A stretch of 64,000 bases of DNA from Phocaeicola salanitronis DSM 18170 (GTDB lineage: Bacteria; Bacteroidota; Bacteroidia; Bacteroidales; Bacteroidaceae). Positions 7,965-15,054 of this stretch are shown here, in pieces (the first letter of the stretch is position 1; every line of letters starts with the position of its first letter). Position numbers and translations under genes: made by a program. The notes under the pieces are model-generated. The model was not told the DNA's origin. It made no database searches and worked only from the letters and a program-made list of their open reading frames with translations. Location of the stretch: NCBI RefSeq assembly GCF_000190575.1, contig NC_015164.1, positions 1,550,001-1,614,000 of the forward strand, read 5' to 3'.

Positions 7965-10256
7965 ATGGAAACTGTTTATTTAGGAATTGTGATATTCCTT
8001 TTCATGCTGGCAGTGTTCGACTTGCTGGTGGGTGTCAGCAACGACGCCGTGAACTTTATGAATTCGGCTGTAGGCGCAAAAGTCGCCAAGTTCCGCACAA
8101 TCATTATTGTAGCAGCCGCAGGAGTCTTCTTAGGAGCCATTATGAGTAATGGCATGATGGACATCGCCAGACACGGCATCTTCCAACCGTCCAACTTCAG
8201 TTTTTACGAAATCATGTGCATCTTGCTGGCGGTAATGGTCACCGACGTGGTGCTGCTCGATGTGTTCAACACCCTCGGGCTTCCTACCTCTACCACGGTA
8301 TCCATGGTCTTCGAACTTCTGGGAGGTACATTTATCCTGGCAATACTGAAAATCTTAGGCGATGAAACAGGCATGTATTCATTAGGCGACATGATGAACA
8401 CCGAAAAAGCCTTCTCGGTCATCATGGCGATTTTCCTCTCCGTAGCGATTGCGTTCATAGCCGGTACGGTCGTGCAATACATCTCCCGCCTCATCTTCAG
8501 CTTCAATTACAAGAAAAACCTCTCGTGGACCATCGGCATCTTCGGAGGCCTCTCTACAACGGCACTCGCCTACTTCATCCTGCTGCAAGGACTGAAAAGC
8601 TCACCTTATATATCTCCCGACACGCTGGCATGGATCAGCGACCATAATTCGCTATTGATTTTGGGCTGTTTCATCTTCTTCACCCTGCTGATGCAAGTAT
8701 TGCACTGGTGTAAGGTGAACGTGTTCCGCATCATTGTCTTGTTAGGAACATTCTCGCTGGCGCTTGCTTTTGCGGGCAACGACTTGGTGAACTTCATCGG
8801 TGTGCCCCTCGCCGGCTATTCTTCGTATATGGACTATGTGGCGAATGCCAACGGGACAGGCATCCACGACTTCATGATGAGCTCGCTGATGTCATCCGCC
8901 AAGACCCCCATGATATTCCTCTTCCTTTCGGGCCTGGTCATGGTCTACGCGCTGGCTACTTCTAAAAAGGCGCAAAACGTCATCAAGACTTCGGTCGACC
9001 TCTCTCGCCAGGAAGAAGGCGACGAGATGTTCGGTTCGTCTGCCTTGGCAAGAACCATCGTGCGCCGTGCTACGGCAACGAATGAGTTTTTGGTGCGTGT
9101 CATCCCTGCCAACGTACGGAATTGGATAAATAACCGTTTCAATAAAGACGATGTGATACTCGAAAACGGAGCTGCATTCGACTTGGTGCGCGCTTCGGTC
9201 AACCTCGTCCTTTCGGGCTTGCTCATCATCATCGGTACCACGATGAAATTGCCCCTCTCTACCACGTATGTGACCTTTATCGTAGCCATGGGCTCTTCAC
9301 TTGCCGACCGTGCATGGGGACGCGAAAGCGCCGTTTACCGCATCACCGGCATGTTCTCCGTCATCGGCGGATGGTTCATCACCGCATTCGTGGCATTTAC
9401 GGTCTGCGCCCTCGTCACCATTATCATGTATTATACCAGTTTCGTAGGCATGTTCATCTTTATCTGCCTTGCGGTATTCCTGCTGGTAAGAAGCAACATT
9501 AAATATAGCGAAAAGCAAAAGGCGGAAAAGCAAGACGATATCTTCAAGCGCATGATGGCATCCAAAGACAAGAACGAAATCCTCACCCTGCTCCGCCAGC
9601 ACGTGCGTGAGACCTTGTCCGACTACATCGACTATACCGAAAAGACCTACGTACAGGTGACCGACGGCTTTATCAACGAAGACCTGAAGAGCTTGAAGAA
9701 GGGGCTGAACTCGGCGGAAGAAAAGCGCAAGATGCTGAAGAAACGCCGCCGCAAGGAAATCCTCGGCCTGCGCCGCATTCCTATCGCCCTTGCCATCGAA
9801 AAGAACACGTGGTTCCACCTTGGAAGCAACAGCTGCGAACAGATGCTCTACTGCTTGAAACGTATCTGCGAACCGTGCAAAGAACACGTGGACAATAACT
9901 TCAACCCCATCTCGAAAGAAAGCATAGCCGACTTCCTGCCCATCCGCGAGGAATTGTGCAAGCTGATGGAAAACACACGTGCCGACATCGAGAACAACAA
10001 CTATGCCGATGCCGACGATATTCTGGTGAAAGGCGATACGTTGAAGAACAAGATTTCAGCCCTGCGCAAGGCACAGATGAACCGCCTGCAAGAGACCGAC
10101 AACACAAGCCTGAAAGCCGCCATGGTTTACCTCAACATCTTGCAGGAAACGCAAGAACTGGTCAGCATCTGGCGCCACCTGCTCCGTGCAAGCCGCTTCT
10201 TCCAGAACGACTATGTGCCTCAGCAGGAAGCTCAAATCTTGAGTCTCGCCGAATAA
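7965..10256 (+). CDS. PiT-family phosphate permease with C-terminal PhoU-like region
   Basis: A 763-residue inner-membrane transporter. The first ~530 residues carry the two PiT signature repeats (GVSNDAVNFMNSAVG near residue 23, AGNDLVNFIG near 268) and paired LPTSTT / LPLSTT motifs, with about twelve membrane segments. The last ~230 residues are polar and helical, resembling the DUF47/PhoU-like region found as a separate gene in many bacteria, so this is a natural fusion probably regulating uptake of phosphate with H+ or Na+. It is transcribed alone from a divergent region shared with purH, and ends in a strong terminator. Confidence 0.9.
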   Translation: METVYLGIVIFLFMLAVFDLLVGVSNDAVNFMNSAVGAKVAKFRTIIIVAAAGVFLGAIMSNGMMDIARHGIFQPSNFSFYEIMCILLAVMVTDVVLLDVFNTLGLPTSTTVSMVFELLGGTFILAILKILGDETGMYSLGDMMNTEKAFSVIMAIFLSVAIAFIAGTVVQYISRLIFSFNYKKNLSWTIGIFGGLSTTALAYFILLQGLKSSPYISPDTLAWISDHNSLLILGCFIFFTLLMQVLHWCKVNVFRIIVLLGTFSLALAFAGNDLVNFIGVPLAGYSSYMDYVANANGTGIHDFMMSSLMSSAKTPMIFLFLSGLVMVYALATSKKAQNVIKTSVDLSRQEEGDEMFGSSALARTIVRRATATNEFLVRVIPANVRNWINNRFNKDDVILENGAAFDLVRASVNLVLSGLLIIIGTTMKLPLSTTYVTFIVAMGSSLADRAWGRESAVYRITGMFSVIGGWFITAFVAFTVCALVTIIMYYTSFVGMFIFICLAVFLLVRSNIKYSEKQKAEKQDDIFKRMMASKDKNEILTLLRQHVRETLSDYIDYTEKTYVQVTDGFINEDLKSLKKGLNSAEEKRKMLKKRRRKEILGLRRIPIALAIEKNTWFHLGSNSCEQMLYCLKRICEPCKEHVDNNFNPISKESIADFLPIREELCKLMENTRADIENNNYADADDILVKGDTLKNKISALRKAQMNRLQETDNTSLKAAMVYLNILQETQELVSIWRHLLRASRFFQNDYVPQQEAQILSLAE

Positions 10257-10279
10257 TCAAGCCACACTAATATTCATTC

Positions 10280-10327
10280 AAGCCGGTATCTCTCCTGAAT
10301 GCTATCAGGTGATACCGGCTTGTTTTA
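10280..10327 (+). terminator. Intrinsic terminator after the phosphate permease gene
   Basis: AAGCCGGTATC at 10280-10290 pairs perfectly with GATACCGGCTT at 10311-10321, with an inner CCTGA/TCAGG stem, followed by GTTTTA. It lies 24 bases after the stop codon. Confidence 0.85.
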
Positions 10328-10384
10328 TAGCTCCTTTACATAAAGAAGGCAAATGAAAAATAGAACGCAACGTAGTTTCAAAGA

Positions 10385-10472
10385 AGTTTAGATATACTGA
10401 AACTTTAGTTTCAATGCACTGAAACTAAAGTTTTAATGCGCTAAAACTCCAGTTTCAACCAGCAGAAACCAA
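10385..10472. repeat. Array A: four 22-bp dyad units
   Basis: Four units begin at 10385, 10407, 10429 and 10451, exactly 22 bp apart. Each has the form AGTTT(C) - 8 bases - GAAAC(T) - 2 bases, so each unit is itself an imperfect inverted repeat. The middle two are nearly identical and the outer two are more diverged. The array occupies 88 bp between the terminator of the phosphate permease gene and the first MITE copy. See arrays B, C, D and E. Confidence 0.85.
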
Positions 10473-10505
10473 GCACGAAACCGCAAGCATCGTGCATAGC
10501 CCTCA

Positions 10506-10697
10506 GAAGCTGTTTTGAATTTATCGTGCGATGATTTGGGATGAGCTTTTGAGGCATTTTCGCTTCTGTGATGAGGAAGATAGCGGGCTATCTGACGAAG
10601 AACAGGAGCGGAAAGGACCAAAAAATCGCCCAAAGCACACACGAAAAAGGATACATCAAGCCAAGAAAAACTTTTTGAAGAAATTCAAAACAGCTTC
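10506..10697. mobile_element. MITE-like element, copy 1 (192 bp)
   Basis: A 192-bp element with perfect 17-bp terminal inverted repeats GAAGCTGTTTTGAATTT. It is flanked by the direct duplication TCA (10503-10505 and 10698-10700). It is nearly identical to the copies at 57522-57713 and 60244-60435. It has no transposase; an internal open frame of ~55 codons is shared by the copies but looks passive. The right-hand TCA is, on the minus strand, the TGA stop codon of the DUF4833 gene. Confidence 0.9.
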
Positions 10698-11261
10698 TCA
10701 GTCCGTTATCCGCTCCACCACCTCTTCCTTCGAAGAAAGGGCTTCTCCGTGAAGCTCCACATAGTCCACTCCCATCGGATTGTGCTCGCTTACCTTCACA
10801 TACAAGTATTTCAGAACCGCCTTCTTGCCGTCAATCGTAGTCTCGCATACGTAACGCTCTCCCCGCCGGCAAATCAGGAACTTCTTCCCCGAATAGGCGG
10901 TCAGCGTGACCGTACAGCTATTCTCCCCTTCCTCCACCACCTTATAGCCATACACCATCTTGCGCTGGAAAAAGCTCAATCCGTTCTTTTCTCCCATCCG
11001 CTCTTCCCGGTTCACCCAATACACGGACAGAGGCTTTTCCTTATCCAGCTTCCCGCCGACCAGGTTCACATCGTAACACACCAGGTTACGGTTGATGCTC
11101 CGGGAGATATGGAACAACCGTTGCGGGGTCAGATACAAATTGCCTTCCGTCTCTGCCATGCACAAGCACGCGCCCGCCCACAAAAAACACAATAAGAAAC
11201 AAGGAATAAGCACGTTACGCTTCCCTTTATCCAAAAGCCTTTTCAAATCCGTTGCCTTCAT
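10698..11261 (-). CDS. DUF4833-type exported protein
   Basis: A 187-residue protein with an N-terminal basic stretch and a hydrophobic segment ending in a likely signal cleavage (LCFLWAGACLCMAE). The mature part (LFHISRSINRNLVCYDVNL, then PLSVYWVNRE) matches my recollection of the DUF4833 family, whose function is unknown. Start ATG 11261 places the signal peptide correctly; the frame extends upstream to 11324 without support. The stop codon coincides with the 3-bp target duplication of a MITE insertion. It is divergent from the cyclophilin gene. Confidence 0.75.
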   Translation of the reverse strand: MKATDLKRLLDKGKRNVLIPCFLLCFLWAGACLCMAETEGNLYLTPQRLFHISRSINRNLVCYDVNLVGGKLDKEKPLSVYWVNREERMGEKNGLSFFQRKMVYGYKVVEEGENSCTVTLTAYSGKKFLICRRGERYVCETTIDGKKAVLKYLYVKVSEHNPMGVDYVELHGEALSSKEEVVERITD

Positions 11262-11291
11262 AAGTTTTCTCTCATTTAAGGATTTACAAAG

Positions 11292-11299
11292 CAAAGTTA
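11292..11299 (-). promoter_or_regulatory. -7 element for the DUF4833 gene
   Basis: On the minus strand this reads TAACTTTG (TAnnTTTG), 30 bases before the start codon at 11261. Confidence 0.55.
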
Positions 11300-11328
11300 C
11301 GATATTCCCTGTATTTCCCAACATTTTT

Positions 11329-11360
11329 TTTGACGGTTCATGCCACTTTTCTTACCTTTG
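11329..11360 (+). promoter_or_regulatory. Full Bacteroidetes promoter for the cyclophilin gene
   Basis: TTTG at 11329-11332 and TACCTTTG at 11353-11360 are separated by 20 bp, matching the TTTG/TAnnTTTG consensus of the primary sigma factor of Bacteroidetes. The ATG is at 11382. Confidence 0.75.
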
Positions 11361-11381
11361 CAAGATAAATTATCCCCAGAC

Positions 11382-12212
11382 ATGAGAAAAACAATTATTT
11401 TACTAACCCTGATAGCCTGCTGCCTTGCCTGCACGGGCAATCATAAAAAGAAGTACTCCATGACAAACGAAACCTTGGTCCGCCTGGAAACGACTTTGGG
11501 CGACATTACCGTAAAGCTATACGACGAAACCCCGAAGCACCGGGACAACTTTATCAAGCTGGTGAAAGAAGGCGCGTATGACAGCACCCTGTTCCACCGC
11601 GTCATCAAGCATTTCATGATTCAGGCAGGCGACCCGGAAAGCAAGACCGCCAGCGATACCGCCATGTTGGGAAGCGGCGATGTGGGCTATACCGTCCCCG
11701 CCGAATTTGTCCCCTCCCTCTACCATAAGCGGGGAGCGCTCGCCGCGGCACGCAAGCCGGACAATGTCAATCCCGAACGGGCTTCGTCGGGATGCCAGTT
11801 CTACATCGTGACAGGAAACGTGTTCAGCGAAGCGCAACTCATCAACATCGAAAACGATGTCAACCAGGCACGCCTCGACACCATTTTCCAGAACTTGGCG
11901 CGCCGGCACATGAAAGACATCTATAAAATGCGCAAAGCCGACGATACCGCCGGACTTCTCGCCTTGCAAGACACACTGGAAGCACAGGCGAAAGTGCAAC
12001 TCAAACAAGAAGGCCCCTTGAGGTTCACGCCGCAACAAGTCCAGGCTTATACCACCATCGGCGGGGCGCCTCATCTGGACGGAGGCTATACCGTATTCGG
12101 CGAGGTAGTAGACGGCATGGATGTAGTTTCGCAAATCGAAGGAGCCAAGACCGGCAAGGCAGACCGCCCGGTACAGAACATCCGTATCCTGAAAGCAAGC
12201 ATTATTAATTAA
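11382..12212 (+). CDS. Cyclophilin-type peptidyl-prolyl isomerase, lipoprotein
   Basis: A 276-residue prolyl isomerase with a lipoprotein signal (CCLACTGN, cysteine near residue 14), so likely anchored in the outer membrane facing the periplasm. The cyclophilin fold motifs are clear: FHRVIKHFMIQAGD, SSGCQFYIVTG and GGYTVFGEVVDGMDVV. A ~60-residue helical insertion (QLINIENDVNQARLD to QVQLKQEGPLRFTPQQ) sits between the last two, as in other Bacteroidetes cyclophilins. Start at 11382 is chosen for the signal peptide; the frame opens upstream at 11340, within the promoter. Confidence 0.92.
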   Translation: MRKTIILLTLIACCLACTGNHKKKYSMTNETLVRLETTLGDITVKLYDETPKHRDNFIKLVKEGAYDSTLFHRVIKHFMIQAGDPESKTASDTAMLGSGDVGYTVPAEFVPSLYHKRGALAAARKPDNVNPERASSGCQFYIVTGNVFSEAQLINIENDVNQARLDTIFQNLARRHMKDIYKMRKADDTAGLLALQDTLEAQAKVQLKQEGPLRFTPQQVQAYTTIGGAPHLDGGYTVFGEVVDGMDVVSQIEGAKTGKADRPVQNIRILKASIIN

Positions 12213-12315
12213 TGAAGAATGAGGAATGAAGAAACAACGTTCGGCGTAAGCCAATGAAGAATCGCTTCGCCCGCATGGAAAATTCTTCATTCTTCATTCT
12301 TAATTCTTCATTTAT
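12213..12315. repeat. GAAGAAT-type intergenic repeat
   Basis: The spacer between the cyclophilin and M16 genes is made of AATGAAGAATGAGG direct units and their inverse ATTCTTCATTCTTCATT, able to fold into a long AT-rich hairpin. The same words recur at 20649-20672, 20800-20880 and 48600-48614. Confidence 0.7.
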
Positions 12316-13554
12316 ATGATAAAGGTAAACCATTATACACTGGGCAACGGGCTGCGCATTGTGCACAATGAGGATAATTCCACCCAAATGGTGGCGCTCA
12401 ACATCCTGTACGACGTAGGCGCGCGCGACGAGTCCCCCGAACATACAGGCTTTGCCCATTTGTTCGAACACCTGATGTTCAGCGGTTCGGTAAATATCCC
12501 CGACTATGACACGCCTGTCCAAAACGCCGGAGGGGAAAACAACGCATGGACCAATAATGACATCACCAATTATTACATCACCCTCCCCTACCAAAACGTA
12601 GAGACCGGGTTCTGGCTGGAAAGCGACCGCATGCTGAGCCTCGACTTCAATCCGCAAAGCCTGGAAGTGCAACGCCAGGTAGTTATCGAAGAATTCAAGC
12701 AACGCAACCTGAACCAGCCCTACGGAGACGCGTCACACCTGTTGCGCGAAATGGCTTACCGGCACCATCCGTACCGCTGGCCTACCATCGGGAAAGAAAT
12801 CAGCCACATCGCCAACGCCACACTGGAAGAAGTGAAAGACTTCTTCTACCGCTTTTACGCGCCCAACAATGCCATACTTTCCGTAACGGGGCATATCCCG
12901 TTCGAAGAGACCATCCGCCTGGCGGAGAAATGGTTCGGACCGATACCGGCGCGCCAGATACCTCCGCGCAACCTGCCCGCCGAAAAGCCCCAGACACACA
13001 TCCGGCGGCTCAGCGTAGAACGGAAAGTCCCGGTAGACGCCTTGTACATGGCATTCCACATGTGCAACCGCTTTTCGCCGGAATATTACACATTCGACGT
13101 CATCACCGACCTGCTTTCCAACGGCCGTTCCTCACGCTTTATCCAGACGCTGGTGCAGCAAAAGAAACGGTTCGCTTCCATCGACGCCTACATCTCCGGA
13201 AGCCTGGACGAAGGCCTGCTGCACATCACGGGCAAGCCCGCGCCGGGCATATCGCTGGAAGAGGCGGAACAAACCATTTGGGAAGAGCTGGACAAGCTGA
13301 AAACATCCCCGGTGTCCGCCGAAGAACTGGAAAAGGTAAAAAACCGGTACGAAAGCGAACAGATATTCAACAACATCAATTACCTGAACGTAGCCACCAA
13401 CCTCGCCTTCTACGAACTGATAGGCAAGGCGGAAGACATCAACACTGAAGTGGACAAATACCGCTCCGTCACCCCCGGGCAAATACAGGAAACGGCAAAA
13501 CGGACATTTGTCCCCGAAAATTGCAACATACTTTATTATAAAGCCATCCAATGA
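12316..13554 (+). CDS. M16-family zinc metalloprotease
   Basis: A 412-residue single-module peptidase of the pitrilysin/PqqL superfamily. The inverted zinc motif HLFEH occupies residues ~48-52 and the third ligand region is VVIEEFKQR near 128. The C-terminal half is the usual inactive partner domain. No signal peptide is visible, so cytoplasmic. It overlaps the next gene by four bases (ATGA), indicating coupled expression with the MATE transporter, although a functional link is not obvious. Confidence 0.92.
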   Translation: MIKVNHYTLGNGLRIVHNEDNSTQMVALNILYDVGARDESPEHTGFAHLFEHLMFSGSVNIPDYDTPVQNAGGENNAWTNNDITNYYITLPYQNVETGFWLESDRMLSLDFNPQSLEVQRQVVIEEFKQRNLNQPYGDASHLLREMAYRHHPYRWPTIGKEISHIANATLEEVKDFFYRFYAPNNAILSVTGHIPFEETIRLAEKWFGPIPARQIPPRNLPAEKPQTHIRRLSVERKVPVDALYMAFHMCNRFSPEYYTFDVITDLLSNGRSSRFIQTLVQQKKRFASIDAYISGSLDEGLLHITGKPAPGISLEEAEQTIWEELDKLKTSPVSAEELEKVKNRYESEQIFNNINYLNVATNLAFYELIGKAEDINTEVDKYRSVTPGQIQETAKRTFVPENCNILYYKAIQ

Positions 13555-14909
13555 AACAATCACACTACCGCGCACTGCTCTCCCTGGGCCTTCCCATCGT
13601 TATCGGGCAAATAGGCGTCATCATCCTGGGCTTCGCCGACACGATTATGGTAGGGCATCACAGCTCCACCGAACTCGCCGCAGCCAGCTTCGTAAACAAC
13701 ATGTGCAACCTCGCCATTATCTTCAGCACCGGATTCGCCTACGGGCTGACACCGGTAGTAGGCCGCCTGTTCGGAGAGGGGAACAAAGAAAAGACCGGAG
13801 AAGTCTTGCGGAACAGCCTTTCGGCAAACACCCTGCTTGCGCTCATCGTATGCGGCATCATGTACGCCCTCTACCTGAACCTCCACCGCTTGGGACAACC
13901 CGAAGAACTGCTGCCCTACATGCGCCCCTACTTCATTGTATTGCTCCTTTCGCTTCCGTTCGTGCTTTGGTTCAACGCCTTCAAGCAATTCTCCGACGGG
14001 ATTACCGACACCAAAGTATCCATGTGGATGCTCTTAGGTGGCAATGTCCTGAACATCATCGGAAACTATATCCTGATTTACGGCAAGCTGGGATTCCCCG
14101 AACTGGGCCTGCTGGGCGCCGGCATCGCGACGTTGGCATCCCGCATCCTGATGGTCGCCGCCTACCTGGTCCTGTTTTTCTTCACCGCCCGCTACAAGCC
14201 CTTCCGCGTCGGATTCCTTGCCGGCAAGACCAACAAGGAAGACTTTTCCCTGCTCAACCGCCTGGGGTGGCCCATTGCCGCCCAAATGGGGATGGAAACC
14301 GCCTCGTTCAGCCTTAGCGCCATCATGGTAGGGTGGCTGGGCAGCACCGAACTCGCCAGCTACCAAGTGATGATAGCCGTTTCCCAAGTCTGCTTCATGA
14401 TGTACTACGGCATGGGAGCCGCCGTATCCGTACGCATCAGCAATTTCCTCGGCCTGCACGATTTCGCCAATATCCGCCGGATAGCCAACACCGGCTTCCG
14501 CATCATCCTGGTGATGATTGCCTGCACCTCCATCCCCATCTATCTGTTGCGGAACGACATCGGAGGCTGGTTCACCGACGATGCAGCCGTCAGCCTGATG
14601 GTGGCGCAAGTGATTATCCCCTTCCTGCTCTACCAGTTCGGCGACGGGCTTCAAATCAACTTCGCCAACGCGCTCCGCGGGATAGCCGACGTGCGCCCGA
14701 TGATGCTGTTCGCCTTCATTGCCTATTTCGTCATATCCCTGCCCTTGGGATACCTCTTCGGATTCACGCTCGGATGGGGCATTACAGGCATCTGGACGGC
14801 ATTCCCCTTCGGGCTTACCTGTGCCGGAATCATGTATTACCTCCGCTTCCGGTACAAAGTGAAGACACTGGGCAACAAATTATTAAATGAATATCCGCAT
14901 TTTACCTAA
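13551..14909 (+). CDS. MATE-family efflux transporter (first of two)
   Basis: A 452-residue polytopic protein with about twelve membrane segments and MATE hallmarks (GLPIVIGQIG at the N-terminus, GFADTIMVGH, FSTGFAYGLTPVVGRLFGEG). It exports cationic compounds with H+ or Na+. It starts within the M16 stop codon. The final residues EYPHFT and the stop codon are encoded by the first bases of a 127-bp palindromic repeat, so the native C-terminus has been replaced or trimmed by that repeat. Confidence 0.92.
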   Translation: MKQSHYRALLSLGLPIVIGQIGVIILGFADTIMVGHHSSTELAAASFVNNMCNLAIIFSTGFAYGLTPVVGRLFGEGNKEKTGEVLRNSLSANTLLALIVCGIMYALYLNLHRLGQPEELLPYMRPYFIVLLLSLPFVLWFNAFKQFSDGITDTKVSMWMLLGGNVLNIIGNYILIYGKLGFPELGLLGAGIATLASRILMVAAYLVLFFFTARYKPFRVGFLAGKTNKEDFSLLNRLGWPIAAQMGMETASFSLSAIMVGWLGSTELASYQVMIAVSQVCFMMYYGMGAAVSVRISNFLGLHDFANIRRIANTGFRIILVMIACTSIPIYLLRNDIGGWFTDDAAVSLMVAQVIIPFLLYQFGDGLQINFANALRGIADVRPMMLFAFIAYFVISLPLGYLFGFTLGWGITGIWTAFPFGLTCAGIMYYLRFRYKVKTLGNKLLNEYPHFT

Positions 14910-15015
14910 TTGACTGTAGGGGCGTATCGCATACGCCCTGAAAGCATCCGCGTGGATAAGTGGACGCATTCGGGCGTATGCGATACGCCCCTACATGGGA
15001 TGTTTGCGGATATTC
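14889..15015. repeat. GGGGCGTATCGCATACGCCC palindromic repeat, copy 1 (127 bp)
   Basis: Outer arms GAATATCCGCA (14889-14899) and TGCGGATATTC (15005-15015) enclose a strong stem formed by TGTAGGGGCGTATCGCATAC and its inverse near 14971-14995. The second copy at 20673-20799 is the same length and in opposite orientation. A core-only copy lies at 60457-60534 and a variant at 56942-57058. The left arm supplies the 3' end of the MATE gene. Confidence 0.9.
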
Positions 15016-15054
15016 AAAATTATTAATTATTAATTGTTAATTATTAATTGCAAA

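Noticed and set aside
10531-10752. Open frame inside the MITE (MIWDELLRHFRFCDEEDSGL...) shared by several copies
   Set aside because: Copies differ by both silent and replacement changes, the frame runs into flanking sequence at each site, and there is no start signal; it is probably passive.
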